A stretch of DNA of 64,000 bases, from contig CM065309.1 of the NCBI GenBank assembly GCA_033032175.1, positions 14,508,001 to 14,572,000 on the forward strand. The letters are read 5' to 3'. The position numbers and the translations under genes are program-made. Below, in pieces: positions 44,052 through 56,185 of the stretch; position 1 is the first letter of the stretch, and each line of letters begins with the position of its first letter. The stretch comes from Saturnia japonica (taxonomy: Eukaryota; Arthropoda; Insecta; Lepidoptera; Saturniidae). Under the pieces are notes generated by a model. It saw nothing but the letters and a program-made list of their open reading frames with translations, had not been told where the DNA came from and did not search any database.

Positions 44052-45419
44052 AATATGTAATATATGACGAGCGCCTAAAATTTTAGTCAATAATATCTTG
44101 TTACTCAGCCATAAAGATTAAGATTAACTTTTATACGGTAATTTAAAAAGTGATCAGGCAATTACATTCCTCGACAATGAATGGCCAAGTCTGTATTCAG
44201 GTGCAAGTAAACATTACGAAAGATTTCATGTGAGTTATGCAGTACATTAAAATACTTAATTATAACGGGTATTTATTATTTCAGAAAGGTTTTTCCATTA
44301 TTAGTGTATCGGAATGATATAGAAATATGTCATTATTGTAAAAAGTTACAAGCAGAGTCTATTACGACTTACTTTTGCTTGTAATGAATTTTTCATGAAA
44401 TAAAATTGATGATTACTTACAATTTACTTACACAAACATTTCAAATATGAGTAATATAAAACTTTATTTCTTATTGTAGAAACAATATAGCAGACCTTTT
44501 AATTTTACAAATATATAATATAAATAAAGTTCTCAGGTAGCTTTACTCAAAACTAAAATATTGTAACATCTGTTAAGTCTAAAATATATTGTAACTAGCG
44601 GTGTCCCACGGTGCCACACGCATTTATTAAGATTTTGAGCTCAATTCGGACATACAAACAAATAGAGAGATTTAAAAAAGAACATATTTGTGTAGTGTCC
44701 CTTATATAGGATGTTTATCGGCAAATTAAAAAAGAAATATACTTACAGACAGGACTACAGATTTATTAATATAAATTATATCATATATGACATTCCATTT
44801 GACCTAATTTACCTACCTAGGTAATATTTTGGTTATGGCGTGATATATTATTTATTTAACTATCACTCTTGAAAATGTTGAAAATTAGATGAGAAGAAAG
44901 AGCACGGGTAAAACTAGAATAATGCTGGAGGTGATAAAGAATATATAAAAGCAATAAAAGTTATGCAAAGTAATTTTTTCTTTACCCGTTGGTAAAGAAC
45001 ATATTGCAACGAAAACTCCAAAGGTGGTTGAGAATTGTTTCTAAAACGAAACAGCTGTCCTTAAAAGCGTTTCATATTTTTTTACGATCGCACCATAAAT
45101 GCAATTACAATTGTCGGATAATATTAATTCGAACCATATAGTATCTTATCGTTCCAGTTTATGAACATTGCAATAATTGTAATTAGTGTCCACATTCTTT
45201 TTGTACAGCTTGACAGATACTGAAGTGAATTAATAAAAATGTATGAAGTTAGTCAATGCCAAACACTTTAAATGTGCATGACTTCGACAAATGACAGGGA
45301 TTATTTTAATTATATCACTTATTTAATTATAAGACCACAATAATAGCATAATTATTTATAGTTGTAAGACTTTAATTAGTTCTCGTATATGATTATCAGT
45401 GCAGGAGAAATTATTTAAA

Positions 45420-45475
45420 ATTTGAAGACAAGAAAAATAAAATACTTTGGACATGTAATGAAAACGGAGAAATAT
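45420..45475 (+). pseudogene. Short LINE polymerase fragment
   Basis: A frame reads L-K-T-R-K-I-K-Y-F-G-H-V-M-K-T-E-K-Y, which matches the K-(L/I)-x-Y-(F/L)-G-H-(V/I)-x-R motif near the C-terminus of several non-LTR polymerases. It is too short to classify further. Confidence 0.55.
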
Positions 45476-46299
45476 TAACACTATCAACTCGTCATACAGA
45501 CCAAAAGGAGACTCGAGTGTGGAAGTATATTTTATGGGACAATAAGTTTACTTATCGCATGAAATTTTTCTTATATTTTTGCTATTAAGTATACAATATT
45601 GATAGTGTCTATGTTTAGTGTTCACATAGCATAAATTTATTTGTATAATCTGTAATATTTACCACAATATAACAATATTCATAACGCATTCTTACAATCT
45701 CTTGTAGTCGTTTACATATTATAATCCAATTTTCTCTAATAATTACCTATACCAGAAAATATTTTACAAGTTCATATTATATGGTAATAATTATATTATA
45801 AAATTTCACAATTTTGATAGGTATACCGTAAAAATGAAACTACGATTACTTCTCTTGATAACTACATCTCACATTCAATTCTACGTAATTGATTCATATT
45901 TATTGTGTACCTATCCCGGTCTCAGATAGGATTTACAATCGGCTACACCTCAGGAATCTTCCTATGTCTATCCTCTTCCCTTAGGAGACAATTTTTTCTA
46001 AAATCCTGTCTTAGCCCTCATCTACGTTATATAAGGAAGTGATTCTATAATTCTGATTTTTTATTAAATAATTTTATTAGCAAAATATGAAATTTATTTT
46101 CACGAAAGTTTAGGTTATTATTTCTCATGTTGTTACGTTGTAATTATAAGGTTAGATCATGTTAAGTGTCAATGAACACTATTTTTCCCAAGTACAAATG
46201 CATTAAGTGAGTTCGAATCCCTGCAATAAGCCTCAGCTTTCGGTGAAAGAAAACATCATGATAAAATCATAGCTTTATGGTAGGGATATTTCTAATGCC

Positions 46300-46460
46300 A
46301 GCCTGGCCGGATAGCATCATCAAGTTGAATATCTGTCGCTAAAACTCCAATAGGTGTGTTTCGGCAGTTGCACTTGAGAACCAGTTTTCCCGCTAGATTT
46401 AGCGTGTCACCATCTTGGGCCACATCATCACTTAACTACGGCTGAGATTGTGGCCGTAAC
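46300..46460 (+). repeat. Dispersed repeat A, copy 3
   Basis: GCCTGGCCGGATAGCATCA, GCAGTTGCACTTGAGAACCA, GATTTAGCGTGTCACCATCT and CACTTAACTACGGCTGAGAT align with the copies at 24270-24440 and 28190-28330. Confidence 0.6.
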
Positions 46461-47669
46461 GCTAAACGTATAAAGAAAAAAATTTATTCAAAATTAATTT
46501 TAATTTATTGGCCCGTATACATTTAAATTCTAACCTTTCCCTGAACGACTTCACGAATGCTTGGTGACAGATAGCATGTAATAATGGAACATGGCGCGAC
46601 GCGTACCTCTTACACAGTAAAGGTAAAGACCTTCTTCAGACAGAAAGTCTGTTTCTCTTTACGTATTATTATTATATTTAATAGAAAGTGAATATTCAAT
46701 AACTTTTTATTTTATAAATTTGCTTTACGCGATTTTACTAAAATGTCACATTATTTTTCTAATTATATAACAGCATAATTAAATTTAATATAAAATAGAA
46801 TTATATTTTAAATAGTTTTTACAAATATTTATTAGAAATAAAATTAGAAAAAATACACAAAAAATTGGCAAGTTCTATACAGAATATTCATGAAGACGTT
46901 GAAAATCATACATAATATTTTTGTTGAAAATACATGAAAATTGTAGGTATCAATTTGAAATAAAAAACCTTGTCCAATTTACTCAGTAAGTACTTTAAGT
47001 ATAAATCGTAATTGATACTATTAAAAAATACATCCATAAGAATGTTCAATATAATTATTATTAATTATTGTTGTGAAGCATCTGTATGATATTATTATCT
47101 CGATTTCATACATATTATATTCTTGTCCACCTTTTTTTATTTTGTTGGTTATATCGTATCGAAAAATTTGTTCATGTATCACAATATTTTATTAGTATAA
47201 ACCCTAGATAAGAATATACAAATTAATTATGTTTTAAACTATTATTTCTATCTAGTTTTTTGTGAAGAGTTCTCTTGAAAATTATATTTCACCTACTGGT
47301 TGACTCCTCCACCGTCTGTAAATTTAGAAAATATTGTTTCAAAAAAACTCAAATGCGCCTTCTGTATAATCGTAACTATGAATGACAGCCAGCTATTACG
47401 ACAATGCCGACCGTGTCATGGCCGAGCCTAGCAGTGAATGTTCATAGAAAGCATGATTAATTTAAATAAAAATTTATATCGCTCGTAATTTCAACGATTT
47501 GGATGTATTTTATTTAAACTCTTATTTTAAGTACATACTTTAAAGTATACACATTGCAACAGAGAAACATAAATATATTTACATATTTTTTAGCTTTCAT
47601 AATACTAGATATTATTCAGTGTCCCGTCCCTATACTTGTAATATTTAACAATAAAATATAAATAATATA

Positions 47670-47866
47670 AGGACACAATTTCACACACGGCCATTTAATT
47701 CCAATCTAACTAAACAGCTGATATGCATACATATATAGATATTTAACACTCAGACACACAACTGACATTTATGCTCATCACACAAAAGTCAGTCATGGGC
47801 GGGAATCGAACTCGCGACCTCTCGGCTCAATAGTAGCGTTTACTGCCATTGGGCCACGAGGCAATA
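47670..47866 (-). mobile_element. tRNA-derived SINE, family 1
   Basis: On the minus strand it starts TGCCTCGTGGCCCAATGGC (A-box) with GAGTTCGATTCCC (B-box), followed by CATGACTGACTTTTGTGTGA and a tail through GCATATCAGCTGTTTAGTTA. It is the best-preserved family 1 copy; see also 5274-5490 and 35636-35830. Confidence 0.75.
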
Positions 47867-48459
47867 TAATTATTTCTTATGTGTTATTGGCTTTTGCCCG
47901 GCACTTCGGTCCTCTTGTCTTCATAATGAAATGACTCGCGCGCCATCTACAGTAAAAAAATTGTACTAGTGCAGAAACTTTCTCTTACTTGCGCACAATA
48001 ACTCACCAAAATATCATCGTATTGAGATGTATGGTTTAGGATCACTTATAAGATAAACAAACAAAGTAATATTTATATTTATGCTAGCAACCGCTGTAGT
48101 CAGGCCGCTGACAGAATACACATTTGACAGTTCGTTATCCAACTGTCGATATAATTTTGAAGTGGCGGACACATTACGACAAAGATATTTTAACAGTATA
48201 TTGACACAAAAAATGATATAATTATGTCAATATCCAATAAATATACATGTTTAACTCTAAAACTATTGTTTAATTTGTCATCTCTATTGGTTAAATGTCA
48301 ATCTGTTAAATGTCAAATGGGCTTTCTCTCAGCGGTCGGACTATAATAGTATAAATCCTATGAGACTCAGGGAGAACGTAGCTTTCTGCTAGTTAAAGAA
48401 TTTTCAAAATAGGGTAAGTAGTTCAAGTGATCTATCAATTTTTAGAAACATACAAACTT

Positions 48460-48660
48460 TGCCTCTTTATTTTAACGCATCCTCGGCACTCGAAACCCCG
48501 CGCCAAGCCCCATGGCATACTCGCCCTAATATTTCGTTCTCACTTAGCGTACTTTCAGACCTACATTTTTATGGTAATTGCTCCACTTCTAGAGATCATA
48601 GCGTGATGTTAATTAAATATTACAAACCTTCCTCAATAAATAGGTTATAAAATGCAAAAA
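48460..48660 (+). repeat. Dispersed repeat E copy
   Basis: The end TTCCTCAATAAATAGGTTA with TAAAATGCAAAAACA matches 20520-20560 and 26800-26850. The 63-residue open frame here is repeat-derived. Confidence 0.4.
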
Positions 48661-49436
48661 CACTTTTTCATATCTGACAAGTACCTATTTATTGCCTGAG
48701 ATTAGCGCATTCAAAGAAATAATAAAAAAAACTAACAGTCTCATGAGTTTTATAATATTACTATAGATAATATGGATGAGATGAAGATTCGTTTAAGATA
48801 AACAGAAAGACATCTTAAGGTAGAGAGAGGTAAATATGTACAAATTTATTCTTTGTGTGTTAATGACAAGATTGATAACTTATAGTGTTTTTAACTCTCA
48901 GTTTTAGTATAATCTAATTTATTGCTGATCTATCATGTCACATTGCATATTTTAAAAGTATATGAAAACGTCCTTGTGAAGTAATACCGTACTCACGTCG
49001 GCCGCGGCACACCCACCCGCTCCAGTTTTACGAGGCTTTGGACTTTCACTATCATTGTGAGATCGTTTTGCGCAACTGTTGTACTGCATGTATAATGATT
49101 GTTGTTTAAAAGCGTGTAAAGTATTTAAACGTAAGAAATTTAATCTTCTCACAATAAGAAATTAAAGCTTACATTTTTAAATAATATTTCGTGGTTTTAG
49201 TCAGAGTTGCATATTATTCATTTTGCAACATTAAGTATCCCTTAAAACCTAGCTAGATAAGATTATTGTTCCGATTATCTATAAATTCTAGAAATACATG
49301 TTAAACTCTTTAACGATATTCTCATTCATTAGTGTGCTAGTTTGATGAATATTTAAATTTTTATTTAAGTGTATTTCATTTTATAATCATTAATCTGATC
49401 ATTGATACATAAAGAACTGAAATATATCAACAATAA

Positions 49437-49442
49437 TTTATT
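49437..49442 (-). terminator. CPR9 polyadenylation signal candidate
   Basis: On the minus strand AATAAA lies about 220 bases after the CPR9 stop codon. The region is AT-rich, so chance occurrence is possible. Confidence 0.35.
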
Positions 49443-49661
49443 AATTACACATAAAATACACCTGTACCTCGAATTTATGTTACAATTTTAATACTTTGGT
49501 TTCAATTTCGATTTAACCTTAAGAAATTTATAAAAATAACAACACATTATTTCAAATAAGTAACATCGTTAGTAATTAGTACATTAATTACAAATTATCG
49601 GTCAATTTTTAACCGCTCTGGCCAATTTATACTTGAATTTTTATGTATTAAAAATTATAGA

Positions 49662-52600
49662 TTAAATATCAAGTATATCTAATAAATTAATAACAGGTTT
49701 CCTTTTCTTAACAACTTTTCGGATAATTTCTTTGGGAGGTGTTCCTCTCACAGGACCGCGATAGCGATCATCCTGATCATCATAACCTCCATGTTGTGGA
49801 CGTTCGTAATCATCTTCATAATCTTGTCGATAATCACTTGGCTCAACATTTTTTTGTGGCCTATACTTCTTCTTTGGTACTAAAATATAATCATCTAAAT
49901 CATCATTAACATACGGTTCACGCGCCTTGTACGGTCTATTCTTCTTTTTTGGTCTTTGAGGTATATCGTCTGGGTAGTATTTTTCCGGCATGTCTGGTAG
50001 AACGGGAAATGTATATTTTACTGACGAAGACGGTCTCAATGTCACTTCGTCATATTTTGATGATTTATAAGGATAATTACTAAATGGCTTTGACTTCTCG
50101 AAATCGTAACTAGATATATCACCATATTTGTAGAAATTGTCATTGTATGTATCTGGTGAAAACAGAGGATGTTTTGTTTTACTTAGTTCTAAGTCTACAG
50201 GGTTTGCATACAAATTGTTTTTGTGTTCATTACTTTCTTTTCTCGATTTGGTTTTGCAATTCGGGTCGAAACTGTATCCGACATGACTTGATGGACCACT
50301 TTCTGAAAATTCATTATATGGATATTTGAAACTAACACTGTGAGTAAACTCATTAGTATCTAAATCGATAGGATATTTTGGCTTTTTATTTGAAGAATAA
50401 TCTTTGAACATTTCAAACGGATATTTTGTCCGCTTTCTTTCGTAATTATCTTCATCAGGTTCTTCTGAAAGAATAGGAAACCTTCCATAATCTCTCATAG
50501 ATTTTGCTTCGATTAAGCTTTTCGTGGTTGACTCACGGTGTGTCGGACTGGCTTCATTATTAACAACTGCTGTAAATCCTATTTTTGGACCTGCCGAGTA
50601 CTCCACTGTTCTCATCGAGCCGTCAGGTTCTAATAAACTGTAGTGACCTGGAATACGAAATAAAATTGAAAATCCTTACATATCGATACACTTTACTATA
50701 ACATAAAATTAGTTCCAAAAAAAAAATGTCATCTGGTTAGTATATTTCTGATTAAGGTACTTATAAGGATTTTCTTATATATTTAAAATTCTAATTTCTA
50801 ATTATTTCATCAACAGCTTCAAAACTCCTGAAACTTTTCATTTTAAATTTGTAAATATATATTTCCATGAGATGTTTATTTTGTACTATATGCTAAATAT
50901 TTCGTTTTACCTTTAACAGTATCACCTTCCTTTGTTTCCCATACAGTCTTAATATCTCCCGTGTGGGCGTCGGACACTCCGTAGCTGAACGAATATCTCG
51001 GTTTTCCCTGACAACGAAAAAGAAACATTACACTTTTTTTATACGCCTTAACGATATTGTGTTAAAAAAGGCAGGGAATGTGTGAAGCGATAGTTTGCGT
51101 GCAATGGTTCGGCATTTTAATCTATACGACAACGCGTTGCATGCTCGACTATTATACTTAGTATTCGGAATAACGAGGGACTTAATAGTTTCCATAAATC
51201 TGTTATGCGTGTAAGTACAGTAAGTGAGTGTATAGCTATCACTCAGTTTGTCGAACCGCTTGGTATAATGCATAGTTCGTTTATTACTCTCTGTCAGAAC
51301 AGGTTGCTTAACGCACGTACGAAGTGTCGCGAAACAGGTGGATAAAAATTATTATAAATCAACCTCAAATATTATACATCTATATAAACCTATTATAAGC
51401 TTAATATGTAGATACAGGCTTGATAATTTATTAAAAGTGTACCTTTACAAATGTTACTAAAAGAATATTATAGTTTTTATAATTCGGGGGTTAACTTATT
51501 ACATGCACCATGATTCTGTATTATTTATTTAGTAATGTTAATTATTTTCTTTTATCGATATTATAATTTGATTTTAAGGTTTATTTCAGAAATATTATTT
51601 TTTATATTCTTAAGCAACATATACATTAAAATAAAATATTTATTAAGTAACTACTATTGAATAAGAAGGGATGTAAAATTATTCACAAGTCTATTTATAG
51701 AAACTTTAAATTTTAAATGAATTATACAGAACTTGTTTTAAGTTCTGTAAATAAACATGGTTTTTAATGTCACTTGTTGGCGGCAAACCTCTCTTCAAGT
51801 TCAATGATGATGTATCACGTACGTGAATGTATCTTGTTCTATAATATTATTCAATATAAATACCAGATCTTCACTTTCATTCATTTCCGCTTGCGTGAGA
51901 CACATTGATTTAATTAATTGGTTCGCGATGAACGATTATATATCAGATCCTCAGACAAAGACTCTCCTAACGTGCAAGCGGACATTGACACCGAATATAT
52001 TATTATCTCCGTTTTCGTCTCTTCTGAACATTGTAATAAAATGAGTAAGAATTTTACTATTTAAAGAGGACTATGTTGTTTTTTTACCATTATTTTTACT
52101 TAAAGTATAAGATTTTTTTTATATTTGCTCGGCAAAACAAGAACAAGAACAAAACAAGAAACAAGAACAAGTATGGTAATTTATTTTTAGAATTACAAAA
52201 TTAAAGATAGATCAGGATATTTTCATTCAATTTTCTGCTATTTTTTTGGTATTATAAAATATCAATAACATTTAAACTCTTTGTATGATGATATTTAAGT
52301 TTACTAAGCATGCAATACTAATCAATGTAAAATAAAGTACTAACAATAAAACACTGCGAACATGCAAAAAGCAATGCTTGCGAACATGCAAAAAGCAATG
52401 CTATCTAATTAAAATAATCAACAGTGTAATTAAAACCAATAATGTATAATTTGAAATAATAATTCCTGTAGGTTTACATTTTACTCAACGATAATTTTAA
52501 GACACAAAATTGTATCTTTCTTTACAAGTATTGCTACAAAACAAGTTGTTGTGGATGGAGACAAGCTGGTAACCACTGGACGGCATTGACTGGACATGAT

Positions 52601-53903
52601 ATAGGCAATTTCAACACTATATATCCACTTTCGAACGTTTCAACAATTGTATATTGACTTACTTTTCTTATCGCAAATGCTTTATAAATTGATATAATTA
52701 TTTGGAGATTTTTTACTGTATAAGTTTTGATATAAATTGTGCCATTTCAGTGGATAATATTCCGATGTTCCGAGAAGATGATTCTTGTTTGAATCATTAC
52801 TCTAACCCTAGCTTTCCGAATTTATGTAAAGTCACGCAAAAATTTAAATGTGAAGGTGTATATTTTGAAAATAGTAGTTTGTTACGCAATTGGTCAAGAT
52901 AAATACAAAATATACAAACAGAAACTCAATAAATTAGTTTACTAACAACCTTTCGTTAATTCTTATGACGTATTGTAAGATTATTGTCGCCCTACGAATT
53001 TAATTTAAAACTGCCTCTTCCCTGACACACATTAAATAGAATTAGTCGGCTGTTGTTATAATAATAAAATACTATATCTTTTGCTTGCCTTTCAAGACTT
53101 AATAAGGACCTAGAGGTTATTGACCTGAATTTAATGTTTTCTTTATATTATCTCTAAACTAAATACTTATGAAAAGTTATATTATGTTTTAAAATACCAA
53201 ATAAATTTAATATTTCTCTCAATGCATATAGATATTCGTATTATTGAGAAAATGCATGCTCAGTAAAATTGCGTGATTTAAGTATTTCAATTCGTAAGTG
53301 ATAGAAATATTTCACATTTCAGGATCTTTTATTATCATTATATATTATAAATGTTTACAGTAGTTCAAGTAAATAACATGATAAATTAAATTTGTCATAA
53401 AAATATGTTTAATTCTAGATAAAATAAAATTAGATACAAAAATTTTAAGTGCTACTAACTCTATTTTGTTTATTTATATATATGTGAAACATAATATAGT
53501 AAGTAATATTTAGTAATAAAAGTAAAAATAATATCTGGAAAATATTACAATATACTAGATAACAATACCTATTTATTACTGTACTTACTTCGTTTGCATA
53601 ATTGTCTTCTATACTTTCTTGCGGTAACTCTTCTTGTTGACAACTCAAAGCCAACAAATTTGCAAAAAGGATCTAAAATGATAATATATTAATTAAATTA
53701 TTCATATCGTATTATAATAATATATTTTACTGTTGGGTATTATCGTAATATCGGAAACAATTCCAGAAGCCATCACTATTTTCTTATACAATTTTTTTTA
53801 ATACTTAAATTTAGGCTATAAATATTATTTGATTTGTATTAATTAAAAAGTATTATATTTTATACAATAATTTACATACCAACAAAACAAATTCTCTCAT
53901 CAT
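49662..53903 (-). CDS. CPR9, RR-2-like cuticular protein with long Lys/Tyr/Asp-rich tail (396 aa)
   Basis: Coding exons in transcription order: 53880-53903 (M-M-R-E-F-V-L-L), 53589-53672, 50911-51007 and 49662-50647; all GT-AG, and the third joins the fourth in phase 1 within the Gly of V-K-G. Signal peptide to about residue 19 (cleavage after L-S-C or nearby). The RR domain spans about residues 37-103: [47 protein letters not shown]. It is RR-2-like, but T-A-D-x-x-N-G-F-N is replaced by [10 protein letters not shown] tail of about 290 residues follows, rich in Lys, Tyr, Pro, Asp and Ser, with R-P-K-K-K-N-R-P-Y and P-K-K-K-Y-R-P-Q repeats, ending [17 protein letters not shown]. Secreted chitin-binding protein; tail function unknown. 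Confidence 0.9.
52751..52902 (+). CDS. Possible terminal exon of an unknown nested gene (tentative)
   Basis: Inside CPR9 intron 2, on the opposite strand, an open stretch follows a good acceptor (TGCCATTTCAG at 52750) and reads [15 protein letters not shown], then F-P-N-L-C-K-V and F-K-C-E-G-V-Y, ending at TAA. Base composition is less AT-biased than the surrounding intron. Upstream, 51900-52040 holds a TATA-like ATATAAATAC (about 51855) and an open frame ending A-TG-A before GTAAGA, whose phase would fit this acceptor; no ATG starts that frame. I do not recognise the protein. It may be chance or a transposon relic. Confidence 0.25.
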
Positions 53904-54057
53904 ATTTAACCTGAAACTACCACCATCCGAATTATCAGCACTAAATTAAAAACCTAAGTCACTGTTTTATTACAAAATATTATTTCAAACCGCACTGAAC
54001 TTGTCCATTGCCAAGGTAGGGGCTGCGTGAAGATAGACCGCGAGACTACCAACCACC

Positions 54058-54065
54058 TATTTATA
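54058..54065 (-). promoter_or_regulatory. CPR9 TATA box
   Basis: On the minus strand TATAAATA lies about 155 bp upstream of the ATG at 53903 in a GC-richer patch. A start about 30 bp downstream would give a leader of about 125 bases. No clear TCAGT initiator is visible. Confidence 0.45.
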
Positions 54066-55439
54066 AACAAGCGTTGCATCCCCGAAGTGTGTAGGCTTAC
54101 GGGACAGTCACCTGTCCATCGTTAACGTGACAATTTTAATGTCTTAATGCATCCCGCATTTGAATTTCTCTTCGATCTAGTAAATCAGTACGATTTTCTG
54201 TTAGATATATATATATTCTCATATAAATAGTATATGAGAATATTTTGTCAAGTTTTTAAAATGTTCAAGTAAAACGTACAATTTAAATAAACTATAAATG
54301 AGTTTACATGTCGTGAAATTACTTCAATTCTTAGAAGATGCATGTTTAAAAATAAATGCACATCAACTAATATAACACTTTCTTTTAATTTTTGTTTAAT
54401 TGAGATCTATACGTGTTTAATTATCTTCACTGTTTTTAACTTATGCTACTTCACCTAGCAAAGGAATTGGCAAGAAATATCTTTTCCAAAACTTGTATAA
54501 TATATCTATTTATTATGATATCTTATATACCTATCTTACTTGTATGTACCTTATATTATAATGTATTACTTTTAAATTCACTTATATTTAATTTATCACC
54601 TAAATACACTTGTCATTATCAGAAATAGTATAATGAAGTTTTGAAGTATAATAATTGTCATAGATAAATGAGCTTTCAAAACCCAGTTACTCATTATACT
54701 TTGCAATGCTTTATTTGTAGTTTTCTTGTTACGATGACGCATTAATTATTATATCTAGCGGACTGAAAGACACGTGTAGAAAGCATAGAACATTGGACAT
54801 TATTTGAAGTCAGGAAATGGTGTGGATTGATTCTTTCCGCAATTAAAGTTGATTGCGAAAGTAAATGTTGTAAGGGAAACTAGTTTTTTTTTAAATATTA
54901 CATAAGAAAATATGGAACAAATAATATATTAACTAGTATCATTACATTTTTATTACTATATAGAGTTACCATAATTAATAAATAACGTCCTGTAGATGCT
55001 GCGTAATCATTAATGAATTAGCTTCACGTTTAAACAATTATTACACAATCCTGTACGCGTCACTATTACAATTATCGTTAGCTCTGTTAATATAACCCTA
55101 TGTGCAAAAATAATAAATTTTATGTAGAAAAGAATGAAGTTGTATCACACAAAAGTCATCAAAAATATAAACAACAATATTGAACTGTAATTCTGTTCAA
55201 CTACTTTGTAATAAATGGAATTCTTTACATTTTACTGATGTGCATACAAAATAAATAAATATTATAGTACTTGATTGAATAAATTTATAATTATGTACAT
55301 TAAACTCTAACTCATGGTCATATTTGTAATTAAGAACAATTACAACGCTTAAAAAATAATAATAATTAAGAAAAGAATTACATCAAAAACTATACATGCC
55401 AATAAACACGATTTTCGACTTTTTTATAATGAAAAATAT

Positions 55440-55700
55440 CAATATCCATACTAATATTATAAATGCGAAATTAACTCTCTCCGTCTGTAACGTTTTCACA
55501 CCTAACCCGCAGAACCAATTTTGATGAATTTATGTATAGATATAGATTTGGCCTTGGGAAAGGACATAGGCTATTTATAGACGCGAAAATAAAACGTTAA
55601 GGGATGAAATAGGGGATGAATGTTTATGTTAAGAACTCATCGTGTCTCAAACTACGGGTTAGAAAAATTCATATTTATGATTTTGCTAAGGAATAAAAGG
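55440..55700 (+). repeat. Dispersed repeat C, copy 2 (retroelement-like)
   Basis: CTAATATTATAAATGCGAAA, CCCGCAGAACCAATTTTGAT and GAAATAGGGGATGAATGTTT match 29310-29640 in the same orientation. Confidence 0.55.
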
Positions 55701-55989
55701 GATTTCGCATTTTTTTAAAACCCTGTCGCAAGCCGGTACATTAAGGGTGACTTTATTATTTTTGAAATTTTATTGGGGGATTGATGTGTTGGATTCATAT
55801 TGGCATATAATTACTAATATCTGGGCGACCAATATAACTTGTATATGTAATTGGTTTCTCGGAATCGGCTCCAACGATTTGGATTAAACTATGTATTTAA
55901 ATAATGTTTTACATTCCAAGTATACCTAGATAGGTGTTTTTTTTAGACACCGAGCGAAGAATATATACAAGAAATGCTCACTTAATATA

Positions 55990-56185
55990 ATAAGATATCA
56001 TACACATAGTGATAAACCCATCCATGATTTTTTTTCGTTTGTTGTGTTCCGAAATCAGTCGTTGTATATGCAGTATTATAGCGAGCAGGTAGGGATCGCG
56101 ACCACCATACACATAGTGATGAACTTATATGTGATTTTCTTTTGATTTGTCGTGTTCCGAGATCAGTCTGTGTATATCCGGTAAT
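55990..56185 (+). repeat. Tandem repeat, about 107 bp unit (locus 2)
   Basis: CATACACATAGTGAT occurs at about 55999 and 56107; each is followed by a TTTT-rich run, GTGTTCCGA and TCAGTC with GTATAT. Between them lies GGTAGGGATCGCGACCACCA. It is the same unit as at 30770-30930, about 25 kb away. Confidence 0.65.

Larger units (their letters stand above)
44052..49436. other. Gene-poor region left of CPR9
   Basis: It contains a LINE fragment (45420-45475), repeat A (46300-46460), a SINE (47670-47866), repeat E (about 48460-48660) and one exon-like GC-rich open stretch on the minus strand (48990-49101). The rest is AT-rich without recognisable content. Confidence 0.45.

Noticed and set aside
49662..50615. 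317-residue frame starting at the internal Met (M-R-T-V-E-Y)
   Set aside because: This Met lies inside the RR domain; the exon continues to 50647 and is spliced to 50911-51007.
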